A DNA stretch of 64,000 bases from Dromiciops gliroides (GCF_019393635.1 NC_057861.1:171897577-171961576), one strand, 5' to 3'. Counted from the stretch's first letter, positions 1 through 10,620 are shown. Notes: generated by a model not told the origin, from the sequence alone. Made by a program: numbers and translations.

Positions 1-59
1 GAGGAGGAGGAGGCGTGTGGGGAGAGAGCTCCTGTGTGCGCTCGGAGATCTCCCTCTAA

Positions 60-290
60 TGGTAGAAACTTTTCCCTTTTCCAGCTCTTTACCAACCGCC
101 TAATCGCCTCATTAGCATATCAACAATAGTCCAATTGCTCTCCAGCACAAGAACCTGCAGCAATGGACACAGGTATATAGGACTCACAAAGCGGGAAGCC
201 TCTTTCCAAAGCTCTGGGTTTCTTTGGAGGGAACGGATAATCTTCGCTGCAGTTCCTTTTGCCAATTTGACTTTGCATTGCCTCCACCCT
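60..290. promoter_or_regulatory. Candidate conserved non-coding element
   Basis: This is unique, balanced-composition sequence outside any repeat. It carries ATTAGCATAT (homeodomain/octamer-like) at about 111-120, AACAATAG (SOX-like) at about 122-129 and CCAATTG close by. The density of such motifs in non-repetitive sequence suggests an enhancer. Conservation cannot be tested from one sequence. Confidence 0.25.
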
Positions 291-326
291 CCCCGTAACT
301 CCTCGAATCCCCCAGACCCAAGAGTC

Positions 327-330
<4 letters not shown>

Positions 331-370
<40 letters not shown>
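331..370 (+). repeat. (CA)n microsatellite
   Basis: There are 20 uninterrupted CA units, followed by an imperfect CACG/CACA-rich extension to about 415. The open frames across it encode only repeated Cys-Val or Thr-His and are not genes. Confidence 0.97.
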
Positions 371-377
<7 letters not shown>

Positions 378-415
378 CACGTACGCACGCGCACACACGC
401 ACACGCACGCACACA

Positions 416-2269
416 CTTACAGAGTGATTTCCAGGGAAAAGCTTAAAAGAGATGAGTGAACCGAAAGTCACTACTATTGTTCCCTGGTACGGAGCTAGTG
501 TCCAACGTTTCTAACCTTCATAACCAAGAGAGGTTTCCCTCCTCGTCCCCTTCCATTTAAAAACATTTTTTTAGCACCAAAAACTGCTCCCATAGCAATT
601 CAAGTAAAAGAACCCATCTGTATTTTTGCCTTATACACAATCTCATTCATTCCAGTAAGGGATACTCTACTACCAGGACTTTTCTCCTCCCATTTTATTG
701 TTGTTGTTGTGTGTGTGTCTTTAAATTTTCTTCTAGGTTGATGGAAGTTTTTTGAAAATTGCTCAGATGTGTTTTGCTATCGCTTAATTCCACTGTGTGT
801 AAAATAAATGTTTAAAACCTTATCTTTATATTTTACTCAAGTTTCAAAGGGCAAAATGATTTTCCTGCAGAAATTCTTTTCTCTCCCCAACTCCCATTTA
901 TTCCTCCCAGAGTTAGTAGGAAGTTATGATCTACTGACAATTGAACTCCTTCAGGCCATGGGTTTGTGGGTGAGAGAGATTTCTTTAAAATGTAACTCAT
1001 AATGATATGCACATAATCATCTTGGTAGTGCTACAGCACCACTATAATACACAAAGCATCTATGTACAGATTATGTATACATCAAAACAAATGACTAGAA
1101 ATCAACTCTTCACAGAGGTAATATGCTCCAGTTTTCCCAAGATTCCCATTTTTAATTAATGATGATGATGTTAGCAGGGCTGACTCAACACAGTGCCCAG
1201 GCTGATGGATGGGAATCTGAAAAAGGCTTGGTGGTTGGTTATCCAGGGCTCTCTGGGTCTAGAAAGTTAACTACATGCTATTTTCAGTGCTTTACTATGC
1301 TTTGGTGATATTAAAAATCCTGACATGATCCTTAGACATATGGATTTCCTGGGCTGTGCTTTCACATTTGTCTTTAAAGAAAGTTTCTCCATTTTCTGCC
1401 TATTCATTTTGTCTCTCCCTTCTCCTCTCCTTTTCTTCCGATCCTCTCCTGTTTGTTTCTTTTGTCCCTACTTCCTTCCAGTTCTCCTTGCTCCCATTTT
1501 TTTGTTAACCTCACTGACATCTACAAGGTCATCTGTCTTTTTCCACATCACCGAGGTCAACAGTCTTTGATTTTATATGGAGCCGAGTTCCACAAGTCAC
1601 ACTGACTGGGGTAGTTCTCATTGTGTGTGAATTCTCTTATTCATGTTACTATGGATGTGTGTGTGTGTGTGTATGCGCACGCGTGCTCTCGCAAGAGAAT
1701 AGAGGGTCATTACACACTTGCTACCAAACAGGTGGAAGAGAGCAGAAGGAGAAGTAACCCAGTTGACTGGGAGAGGATATTCCCTAGACCTGGTAGTACC
1801 AAAAGACTGGAAATGCTGGTCTTAAATGCTGAAGAACCTGAGGAAGGAGAGGACTACTTTGAATACTTTTGAATGTATTCCTTAACTACCCTTCTGCATC
1901 CCTATTTCTCTCCATCTGAATTGGGCATAAAAACCCAGCAACTTTCAAGTCCCACTTCTTTGGTTCAACAAAAAGAATAGACACGAGGCTCCCTTTAGAT
2001 TATATTAAATTGAATTTTCCAGGGAAGACATTTGGGGACCATGCACTGAGGTCAGTCAAAATATAATGCTGTGTTCAGCAAAGGAACACATATTCTGTAT
2101 GCATATAACACACAGCAATATAGTCGTGATAGATCTATGCATTGCCTAGAGCCCCTGTATATGCTAGGGACTTCCTTTTCTTCAAATGGAGGAAAGAGAG
2201 AAATTTTCATCAATTCTTCTTTCACCTCTACTTGTCCTTTTAACTCCACCTTCTCCACCGTTCCAGGTC
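416..2269. other. Unique AT-richer sequence, no gene seen
   Basis: This is non-repetitive sequence with short simple tracts: TTG/TG near 702-720, GATGAT near 1,162 and TG near 1,656-1,672. Open frames are short, lack recognisable domains and show no splice context. No transposon was recognised. Confidence 0.5.
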
Positions 2270-2695
2270 CCCTGGCACCACTCGGTTCTGAATAATCCCA
2301 AGGCGTGTAAACTGTTGTTCTATTCCTATTGAGGTTGCAATTGAGGTGCAGATCAGTGCCTGTATTTTATGCAAAGAGTGATGTGGGGGTGCACCCCTTT
2401 TATTAAAGCACCATCTTGAGCCAGAGCCATCCAGTGGAGCCAGTCGGGACCAGATTAGTATGAACATCATTACCATGACAGCTTGCTTCATTGCATGTGA
2501 ATGCACCGCTACAGCTAGCTACCAGGATTGCGCCGCCAGGCTCTGAGGGGTTCTAACGGGCGTGGAGTGAGCCTTCAGTGGGGAGCAAGAGAGCAGATCC
2601 AGGGAGGGAAAGCGATCTCCATTATCATATCTGACGGGACTGCCACCGGCCAGTCGGGTTATATCTCCCTAGAGAGGCCCAGAGAAGGACTCATC
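2270..2695. promoter_or_regulatory. Candidate conserved non-coding element
   Basis: This is compact unique sequence with low simple-repeat content. It includes AATAATCCC, the FOX-like GTGTAAAC at about 2,305-2,312, TTTTATGCAAAG (octamer-like) near 2,367 and CATTATCATATC (GATA-like) near 2,620. The overlapping open frames have no recognisable domains. An enhancer or promoter-proximal element is the preferred inference; a non-coding exon is the alternative. Confidence 0.25.
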
Positions 2696-2697
2696 CT

Positions 2698-2768
2698 CCC
2701 CCCCCCCCCGTCCCCCATCGGGGTGGGGGGTGGGGGGTGAGGGGTGAGGTGGGGTAGGGTGGGGAAGA
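2698..2768. repeat. C-run followed by G-runs (foldback and G-quadruplex potential)
   Basis: A run of about a dozen C (about 2,698-2,709) and a second C-run are followed within 30 bases by seven or more runs of 4-6 G, ending near 2,764. The C and G tracts can pair as an inverted repeat. The G runs separated by single bases also fit the G-quadruplex pattern on the plus strand. Confidence 0.75.
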
Positions 2769-3559
2769 CCAAGCTGACCCTGTTGAATCGACTGAGCCTA
2801 TGGGAGTGAAGTCCATACTGCCGTCTTAATATGTAGGCCACATGCTCTTTATTGAAGACTAGAAACACACAGCTTGCTGCTTTGCCTCCGGTGAACTGTA
2901 CTCTCTCTTCCTCTACAATCTCACCTTCCCTTTAAAAGTACGATCTGGCCAGCCACTTCAAAATAAACCATCCTAAAGTAGTCAGTGAAGGGAATTGGGA
3001 GGGGGGGGGGCTGGTGATCCCTCAGACAATTATGACCTCTTCAACTCCTGCTCCCTACGCGGTAGTTCTAAAACTCCCTTTGCCACATAAAGAGAAATAG
3101 GGGGGAAATAATAATCTACTCATGCAGGGAAACTCTGGTTTGGTTTGCAAGTTCTCCAAAAGTTTCTGAGGATCCAGCCTTCTTGAAGTAATTGAATATG
3201 ACCTGAGTTCATCTTTAGGGAGTGGATAGTTTTATGCGGACTTTGATTACGTTGGTGTTGGGTGTCTGTGTTTCATGCCAGAACCCCAAAGGTCCTCTTC
3301 CCTCACCTCTCAGGAGATGCATACATGGACTGAAATTAGATGGAGTAAAGCCTTAAAGCACAAAACCCCGGGGAAATCCCATACCAATAAAAGAAAGAGA
3401 AAAAGGGAAGTTATCTTGAAATAAACATTTTAAACAAAGTTGAGAAGGGAAGGGGAAAATGAAACCTAGACACTAACACTGAAGACAAAGAAGGAAGAGA
3501 AAACCTCCATAAACTTTTCTCCTGGAAAAGAACTAAAGGCTCTAACTTCTAATTACGGT
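2769..3559. other. Unique sequence with one G10 run, no gene seen
   Basis: The only notable feature is a homopolymeric G run at about 3,000-3,010. No repeat family and no plausible coding exon were recognised. Confidence 0.4.
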
Positions 3560-3760
3560 GAAGAAATATTTCCTGGAGACCGGCTTCACTTTTATTTCCG
3601 AAGATCAGAACATTCTACTGGAACCGCATAGTCATATGGGCATGCCGAGTCTTCCTTATAAACAGGCCTTACTCAGCCAGGGCTAAATTAAGGGCCCCAG
3701 CGGCTCAAGATTATGATTCAGGGACTGATGAGCCGCTACTCCATACACCTTCCCCCCCAA
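3560..3760. promoter_or_regulatory. Candidate conserved non-coding element
   Basis: This is unique sequence with CTTATAAAC near 3,655, an AGGGCTAAATTAAGG homeodomain-like site near 3,679 and ATTATGATTCA near 3,711. It is bounded by less complex A-rich and C-rich sequence. The regulatory role is inferred from motif density only. Confidence 0.2.
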
Positions 3761-4439
3761 CCACCTAACCTACCCAGTCCCTACCGAAGTGAACAGGCCA
3801 GAAAGTGGGAAAGCACTGGCAACATCAGAGAAGAAAGGCGCCTGGGGCTGCCGGTCGGAGCTTGGGCGAGATTTCGCCAGTTTAACTGGTTTACCGAGCT
3901 TAGCTAACTAACACTGTAACTAAGACCTAGAATGGCACTTTGGGGTCACCTTCTGGAAGGGAAAACACCGTTTTCTGCGACTTAAATTGTCTCAGCAGGG
4001 CTACACAGCTTCCTCAAGGTAGCCCAAGCCAGCCGGGCCTCTGGAGAAAGCTAGCTTATCCAAGTGGCAATCAGTAATCAACGTATCTGCAAACTCCTCA
4101 AAGCGCATCCAAATTAAAATGCCTCCCGGAGCGTCCCCACCACCGTAACCTCTCCTTTCCCGCCTTCCCAATCTCTTCCTAGGCTCAGAAACTGGGTTAA
4201 TGCAGGTAGGCAAGCGGTGCAGGTGCACCAAACCCCGACTCGAACTGGGACGTAAAGAAAGTGGAACTAGCAAAAAAACAAAACAAAAATCCAAAAAACA
4301 ACCCCAACCTCCTCCCCCCCCCAAACGCAACAACAACAAAAAACAAACCACCACACACAGTTCCGAAGCCATCCCGGCCGGCCACTTAATGCGCTCTCGC
4401 CCCCTTCCCTGACGTGCCCTTCCCCCGGCCTGTCTTGGA

Positions 4440-5060
4440 TTAGTCATTCACCTGGGTTTTCTATTTATTTGGAGGCGGAGGGGGGTATGAAGCTGGGGGC
4501 GGGGAGGGGCAGGGGGAGAGAAAACCAATGCCTTACCGAGATCTCCCACTTTGCTCACCTGTTGAGTCTGCCGGGTGAACCTAGTAAGACTCTGGGACTG
4601 ACCTCCACCAGCTCCCATTCCCATTAACCCTGCAGCCAGCGGTCTGTTTTCCTCTCCCGCCAGGAGCGCTCCTTAGAGCTGCGGGGCGCGGCTCGCCTCC
4701 GACTCCCCTGCCCTGGGCCAGATCGTTTCCTCCACTGACTCTCCCCCCCCCTTCCCTTCTCCCTCCCTCTCTCCACACCCGCCCACCTCAGCCCAATAAA
4801 GGGGAAACCCCCCCCTACCTGCCAGTCCCCCCATTTTGGCAAGTAAGGACATCTTGGCTCGGCGCTCCTGGCGACAGGGTCCCTGCCGGTCATGGACTGG
4901 AGGGATCCGCCGGGGCCGCTCCCTGGGATCGCTTAGGCAAATCCTCCTTTTTTACCTGCACACGAACATCTCACCTGGTCATAAGAGCTGAGTTGCTACC
5001 TGCCGACGCATGCGCGCTTGCCCAGGAATTCGCTCCACCAGCTCCTGTTCCAGAGCCTTG
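4440..5060 (-). promoter_or_regulatory. CpG-island-like cluster with minus-strand splice-donor-like sites
   Basis: CpG dinucleotides are dense here by eye, for example GCGGGGCGCGGCTCGCC near 4,680, CGGCGCTCCTGGCGA near 4,860 and CGACGCATGCGCGC near 5,004. Six CAG|GT-type donor-like sequences all lie on the minus strand, with exon-side ends near 4,452, 4,559, 4,819, 4,956, 4,975 and 5,000. The sites at 4,559 and 4,975 match CAG|GTGAG. This fits a promoter whose transcripts run toward lower coordinates with alternative first exons. No coding start can be tied to a known protein, so the transcript model is an inference. Confidence 0.4.
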
Positions 5061-5182
5061 CAAACCTGTCCTGGGAAGTGATGGATTTATAGCTGTGGTA
5101 ATCTTACCATCAGCTCCAGCTTTTCCCAACAGCCCCAACTCGATTTCCCGGTCAGGCATAGTTGGGGAGCCGAGGCAGGAGT

Positions 5183-5191
5183 TGTGTGTGT

Positions 5192-5232
<41 letters not shown>

Positions 5233-5256
5233 CGCGCTCATGCGTGCGTGCGTGAG
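5183..5256 (+). repeat. (TG)n microsatellite with TGCG tail
   Basis: About 22 TG units, with one TATG interruption, grade into TGCG/CGTG repeats. It lies just beside the CpG cluster. The open frame through it reads poly Cys-Val and is spurious. Confidence 0.95.
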
Positions 5257-5599
5257 TGTATGTTTCTTCTTATTCATTCCCGCACCCTCCTCCTCTCAAC
5301 TTTGGGACTGAGGAGAGTTTCTTACTTCATAGGAGTGGGGAAAACTGGTAGAATGGGTGTTATTACAAAGCAGCCGAGATAAAGCTATAAAACTTAAGAT
5401 TCTAACCTGGACCTCAGCCCTAGGAAAAGAGAATCTACAAAGTTGGTTATCACTCTGCCTGCTTAAACCCAGGATGCCAGAAGATTGGTTGTGAGGTTTA
5501 TTAAACCCTTACTCCTCCAGGTGTGTCTGAGGACTTCTAGGGTGTTTGCCTCAGGCTGATCCCTCGGCTTCAGCCTCAGATTACAAATCACAGATGGTT

Positions 5600-5705
5600 A
5601 AAACAAAATTTTTAAGAGCTGGAAAAGACGCTAGTGGAGGTCTAATCCATACGCTCCTTTTTTCATAGGAGGAAGGTGAGCCCAGAGAAGTATCTTAAAA
5701 GGTAT
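5600..5705 (-). repeat. Mar-1/MIR-like CORE-SINE fragment
   Basis: The sequence follows the reverse complement of the marsupial CORE-SINE 3' part. It reads as a degraded 'agagctggaa...ggtctaatcc...cccagagaag' series. It is heavily diverged, so it is an old insertion. Confidence 0.55.
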
Positions 5706-5744
5706 GCAGCTTGAAGAGAGTAAAGGACAGGAGATGGTGTTTGA

Positions 5745-5925
5745 TTTTAACATTAGTCATTAATTGTGTGACCGGGGACAAGAGACCTTTCAGAACCTCA
5801 GGTTTCCCATCAGTAATGGGAAATTGGAATAGTAGTAACCTCCATTACCTTCCAAGGGTTGGTGAGAGGAAAGGATTACTGAATGCCTTGCAAACTTCAA
5901 AGTGCTACATAAAGTAAGAGTTATT
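5745..5925 (+). repeat. MIR-like SINE, 3' half
   Basis: It contains diverged versions of the MIR core and tail in order: GTGTGACC, CCTCAGGTTTCCCATCAGTAATGGG, a GTTGGTGAG block, then CAAAGTGCTACATAAA. It is in plus orientation. Open frames across it are incidental. Confidence 0.7.
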
Positions 5926-6099
5926 AGTTATATCTATCATATTTCATTGGAGTCTTTCTGGACCCAGTCTTCTCACAGTCTTTATCACAACATTGATAAA
6001 TCACAAAGGTGCACATAGTCATTTAGTATGCATGCTCCTCGCCACCCAGATCCCGTCTTAATTCCTCCATGCCCCACCCCTTATTCATTTTCCCTTTAC

Positions 6100-7560
6100 A
6101 TTTGACATTGAACAACCGCCACTCCCCCCCCTTTTCGGAGGGGAGATTGGCGATTAGTGGTTTGGGTGGGGGTGAGTGTTGAGGATTTTGTTTTTGGTTT
6201 TCTTTCCCACGACAGATAAAATCTCTTGGACTGACTCTAATTAGAACAAGCTTTAAAAGAAGCCTCAAGATTCCTACTCAGGTAAAATACACCTCCGCCA
6301 GGAATCACATTTGCTGAGGCGACCAAGGTAAGGGTACCTGTAGGTGGCAAGAAGAGGAAAAAGTTGGGTAGCCAAGAGCCCAGAGAGGTGTGCACTTAGG
6401 CCCCGGGGCCCAACCCGACACAAGGATTCCTTTTGCCTTCCTTGCTGTCATAGCGGTGACAAAGATGAACAAAGAACCGGTTTCGAACCGTCTCATTCAG
6501 CCTGCCTGGTAAATGTGTGTGAAAGGTCATCTGGGTGCTGGTTGCGGTGGGGGAGGAAACACTTTCCGAGACACAAAACTGAAATTACACACCCCTCTTC
6601 CTCTAGCTTTTCTAGATGGTTTCCTGAAGTTCCTTTTCCTAGGGGGTCACTTGGAGCCCATCGCCAGGCAGCTCAGGCATTTTAATCGCCCTCAGGCTGG
6701 GTGACTTACATCAAGGCGGCGTTTCCCCTTGTTTCTTAGAAATTCCTTCGAACCTTTCAGAAAATCTCAGTATTTAGGTTTGGGGGAGGAGAGTGTTTTA
6801 AGTAGTTTAACAAGTTTGTATTTTGGTGGTGTTGGCTTAAAAAAAAACCACTTAAAATAGAGTTTCTAACATAAGACTGTCCAGTTTCTCTGGCTGTTCT
6901 GGGCGTGGAAAATTGGGAGGGGTCTAGGGTGGTAGAAATTAATAAACTTTACGGTCCTGAGCACAAGGGGGTGAATAGAATGCTCCCCACCCAAAATTCT
7001 CCGGTATAGGGAGGTTTCACACCATAGTGGAGAGCAGCAAGTCAAGCTCTAGCCAGAAGTTCCCCTAGGAATAGTTGGACCAATTCAGGACTCAACTTGG
7101 CGGAGGGGAAGGGAAAGAGAGAGGGAGAGAGGGAGCGGAAGGGGGAGGGAGGAGAGAGAGTGTGTGGAAAAGAGAAAGAATGTGAGGAAGAGGGAGAGAA
7201 GGGGTGAAGGAGTTGGAGATGAGACAGAAATGGATGAAAGATTGTCTGGGAGGGGTTGTGACTTGACCCCACCTCTTTCTCTGGGAGGGAAGACAACTGC
7301 GTAGGGGAAATACCTATCTTCTCTTGATCTCAGAGTCTTTACAGCTCTCTCGTTCCCTAAGCCTCTAAGTCCCGGCGTGCGCGGAGCTGGGTAAAAGCGG
7401 CATGGATTTGCATTAGAGCGGATTGAAAAGGCCGGCCCAAAGGCCACGCCGCTGTTCTTCGACTCAGAGAGTATGAGTATAATTTGCCCATACCATTTGG
7501 ACTGAGGCAAAAGCTTTGTGTCCTGATCCCCACTGTAGTTTCGGGAGGAAGTAAGGGGGA
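6100..7560. other. GC-moderate unique sequence with purine tract, no gene seen
   Basis: This contains short C-runs near 6,124, moderately CpG-bearing sequence at 6,290-6,720 and an almost pure purine (GA) tract at about 7,100-7,210. Sequence at 7,370-7,460 is CpG-bearing with an ATTTGCAT octamer (about 7,405-7,412). Open frames have no recognisable domain. Confidence 0.4.
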
Positions 7561-7564
7561 AATC

Positions 7565-7828
7565 AAGGGAATAAGCATTTATATAGAACCTACCAGGTAC
7601 CAGGAAGTGTACTAAGTGCTTTTTACATATATCTTATTTGATCCTTTCAACAACTCTGCGAGGTAGGTGCTATTATTATCCCCATTTTACAGTTGAGGAA
7701 ACGGAGGCATAGAAAGAGTAAGTGACTTGCCCAGGTCATGCAGTAAATAATTGTGTTAGGCTGGATTTAAACTGGAGTCTTCGGGACTCTAGGCCCAGAA
7801 TTCTATCCACTGTGCACCAGCGGCTGTG
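7565..7828 (-). repeat. Near full-length MIR-type SINE
   Basis: This is a well-preserved reverse-complement MIR. In order it shows a 'gcatttatatag' tail side, GTACTAAGTGCTTT, a TATTATCCCCATTTTACAG block, GAGGAAACGGAGGC, AAGTGACTTGCCCAGG and the CTATCCACTGTG head. It is one of the few transposons in the first 15 kb and belongs to an old, mammal-wide group. Confidence 0.88.
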
Positions 7829-8559
7829 GGCTAAGAGGCTAAGGCGGTAAGGATGAAGGAAGAAAAGAGAGTGGTCGAAGCAGAAAGGAGCACTGACACA
7901 CTTTCATGCCTTGTCAAATTTGGTCCAATTACAGCCTACCTCGCCCAAAGGGAGGCGGAGCTTACGAGTGGAGATCTACTTTACCTCAAGAAAAACTCAA
8001 CTGAAATTCACCCTCTCCCCCCTCCCCCCTCCGGGCTGTGATATGTCCCGATTTGCTTGTGGACTGAGCATTCGGTGGAAGAGGAGTAATAGGCATTACT
8101 TTTTTCGTGCTACTGACAATACTGGAAATTCTATCGCCTACTTCTTTCCTATTTCCTGTCCTTCCATCCTTCACTTGCCACCCACCTGCTTCTCCTCTCA
8201 GAGCTTGCTGCCAACCGTCTCTCTCGGGCTCAAGTTCAGCCTAACCAAAACCCCACTAGAGCTGGCGAAAAGTTAGCTGAAACTGCAGGAGGGGCCTGGC
8301 CAGAGCTGTCAGCTGGGAGCTGTCAGATGGGAGCTAACCCGTTGACTCTGGGCTCTTCCCTTCTCCCTTCTCATCTCAGAGCACTCTGGATTTCTCTTCT
8401 GTCTCAGAATTTCCTGCAGTCTGGGGAAGGTTCCAACAGCAGCCAAGCTCCAGCCTTAGCCCTGGAAATGAAGCCAGCGGCATCCTTTACCCTAACTTTA
8501 CCTTTCGCCTCCTCATCAAGGGCCAGACCTGCTCCGGGTCAGAGCTGAAGCGTTCGCCC

Positions 8560-8860
8560 TCCGGAAAGGGACTTGTTGCTACTGAGGAGGAGGGGCGGTG
8601 AATGACTAATTAGCCCCGAGAGGTGCGAAGGACTCTATATCCATTGGCACTCACCCTCTCGGCTTCTACTTCTATATAGAGAGGCTCGAATTACAGCAAT
8701 TATCCCGGCGGTGAATATTAATTATTGGCCAAGTCGCGAAGTTAGCACTTGCCGCCCCCTAGCAGGAGAGTTGCGAAGCCAGAGGGGACAGACTGCGTGG
8801 GGGCGAGAGGTGAGGAAGCGGTGCAGATATAATGCCAAGAAAACTCTTGAACTCTTCATC
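8560..8860. promoter_or_regulatory. CpG-rich candidate regulatory element
   Basis: CpGs recur about every 15 bases. Motifs include GACTAATTAGCC (homeodomain palindrome, about 8,603), ATATTAATTATTGGCC (homeodomain plus inverted CCAAT, about 8,716-8,731) and a CTCTATAT...ATATAGAG inverted pair with about 30 bases between arms (about 8,633-8,682). It is unique and repeat-free. I judge it the most enhancer- or promoter-like segment in the window by motif content, but the call is inferential. Confidence 0.35.
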
Positions 8861-8919
8861 CCTGGGCCATGTTCACAGATGCCCCTGATTTGCAGCTGCA
8901 TTGAGGGCAGTGTTTTGGG

Positions 8920-8951
8920 ATGGTTTGGGTTTTTTTTGACTCCCAAACCAT
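8920..8951. other. Perfect 10-bp hairpin
   Basis: ATGGTTTGGG (8,920-8,929) is the exact reverse complement of CCCAAACCAT (8,942-8,951), with a 12-base T-rich loop. A few further wobble pairs are possible outward. The stem is short for a pre-microRNA, so its function is unknown. Confidence 0.6.
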
Positions 8952-9429
8952 TGAGACATATCAAAAAGAATCCCCCCCCCAACACACCTCTTTTGGACAG
9001 TTCAAGAAGTTTCAGAAATAATTTTAGGTATGCTAAGGAGCTCATTTTCACCCCCATGCTTCCTATTCTACACCCACTCAAACTTCGTGCCTGGAAAAAA
9101 ATCTCTGTGCTCTTTGGGGAGAAATGTTCTCTAAGTCTTTAAAATAAAAGAGGTCCCACTTTCTGTTGTGTGCTCCTCTAATTTAAGGGAACCATTGTAG
9201 CACTGTGGTGTGTATATAATGGAGATGTGTCCAAGTATGTGGAAGCAAGGGAGAACTTAGGCTTTCTCCCTATCCCCAGTCTTGGTTTCCACTTCACTCC
9301 TTCTCAGTAGCTGTTCCATCTAACTCCCTCTGGGAAAGACTATCTATCATTCATAGTAGTCTAGAGGTTTTTCTTTCCCTTGAGCAGCAGAGGTGAAAAT
9401 CGGTCCTAGGGCCAAACAAGGCAGAAGTC

Positions 9430-9680
9430 AAACTCTTTAAAGGGTTAGAGAGTGGAGTTTGGGGCCGCCTTTCGGCCTTTTCAGAGAGCCTGCTGAGTTT
9501 CAAAGAGAGCGACTCCGCTGCGGTGTTAATTCCACACGACTTTCCAATCTGATTAGCGGGAGTGATCAGATGTATCTGATAACCCCTGGGGAAGAAAAAA
9601 ACCCCAAGTAATTCTTGAGGGTGCCCCAGGAAACAGCTGGAGGAAGTAATTGAGGACTTTCGGGGTTGCACCGAAGTTCT
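9430..9680. promoter_or_regulatory. Candidate conserved non-coding element
   Basis: This is unique sequence with balanced composition. Motifs include GGTGTTAATTCC, a CTGATTAGCGGG homeodomain-like site near 9,550 and two nearby GATC/GATA-like sites around 9,564-9,584. The segment ends at a pyrimidine-rich stretch. The call rests on motifs alone. Confidence 0.25.
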
Positions 9681-9810
9681 CCGCCCCTTCTCCTTTTCTC
9701 AGTCCCTTCCTTCCCTCGCTTTCGCTGCCAGCTCCACTTCCTAGAGCAGTTCTTCCTTTCAACAAGCATTACTGGTACTTGCTCTCTTTGCAAAGGATTA
9801 GCGAGTTCCC

Positions 9811-9824
9811 GGGGGGGGGGGGGG
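9811..9824 (+). repeat. G14 homopolymer
   Basis: This is an uninterrupted run of G leading into GCGGGCGG. It is listed because such a run is unstable and may be mis-sized in an assembly. Confidence 0.95.
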
Positions 9825-9904
9825 CGGGCGGATAAAGCTGTGAAATAAAAGTCACGGCCCAGCTACCAGAGACACCAGGAAGCATTTAGAACTAGCTATT
9901 CCCC

Positions 9905-9908
<4 letters not shown>

Positions 9909-9955
<47 letters not shown>
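9909..9955 (+). repeat. (AC)n microsatellite
   Basis: About 23 uninterrupted AC units are bounded by CCATCT and GCATCGC. Repeat-encoded open frames here are not genes. Confidence 0.97.
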
Positions 9956-9959
<4 letters not shown>

Positions 9960-10009
9960 TCGCTCCTGTGAGATTATTTCTTGGCATCTCCCTCCTAAAT
10001 GCTCCCCGA

Positions 10010-10620
10010 TCCCCAGTTCCTTCTCCTGCAACAGGTGCACGGCTCAGCCGCTGGAGCGGCCGCCTGTTAGTGGTGCAGAACGACGATCTGAACTGGTTTT
10101 CTCCTTTGTTTACAAAGCAATCGTGCCATCAAAAGAAGAACAAAATCACCACTTATCACACCCTGTCATAACGTAATCTGGCCCGGAGGGAAACGTTAGC
10201 GGAGGCGGGGGGGTGGGGGGGGGGGATAAGGGTGGAGAAACTCACCCAACTTTCCTAGTCAATAATCCGCTTTGACAAAGCGTGTTGGGGCTAGAGCCTC
10301 GGGAAACTCTTGACTGGCCGGGAAAATGAGGACGGTTATAAGAACGGTTTGGTTTCAAGAGAAGTGGGGGCCCGAGGGTGGGGTACCCAAGGGGGCTTAC
10401 AGATTCTGCTTCAGTTTAAATAAACAACGAAACGCCTTTTTTGAACAATCCCTATTATTGAGTTCCAAGCTCCTATTTTTGTCGACAGACCCGCAGTTGA
10501 AACTTTCCACATTGCTGTTAGGTCCCGGGACAACCCAAGACAAGCTGGCTCTAGTAGGGAGAGACAACTCGTAGCTCGGTTTGCGCTCCGCTACTCGCCC
10601 ATGCGGTGTAAAAGCTGTCT
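10010..10620. promoter_or_regulatory. CpG-rich cluster with motif-dense core
   Basis: There are many CpGs, for example CAGCCGCTGGAGCGGCCGCC near 10,047 and CTCGGTTTGCGCTCCGCTACTCG near 10,576. Bases 10,080-10,180 carry TTGTTTACAAAG (FOX-like, about 10,106), CTTATCAC (GATA-like) and CATAACGTAAT. It could be a promoter or enhancer. No splice-delimited coding exon was recognised. Confidence 0.4.
10206..10226 (+). repeat. G-rich tract
   Basis: Runs of 7 and 11 G separated by a single T lie inside the CpG cluster, with a GCGG lead-in. It is short and could form a G-quadruplex. Confidence 0.7.

Noticed and set aside
89..446. Open frames of 80-107 codons on both strands
   Set aside because: They cross the CA microsatellite and consist partly of Cys-Val or Thr-His repeats; the remainder lacks any domain.
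4001..4893. GC-rich open frames up to 148 codons
   Set aside because: Low-complexity Gly/Arg/Pro content, frames overlap on both strands, and no protein family was recognised; CpG-rich DNA yields such frames by chance.
7085..7510. 141-codon minus-strand frame
   Set aside because: Half is encoded by a purine tract (Ser/Leu/Pro repeats) and the rest has no motif.
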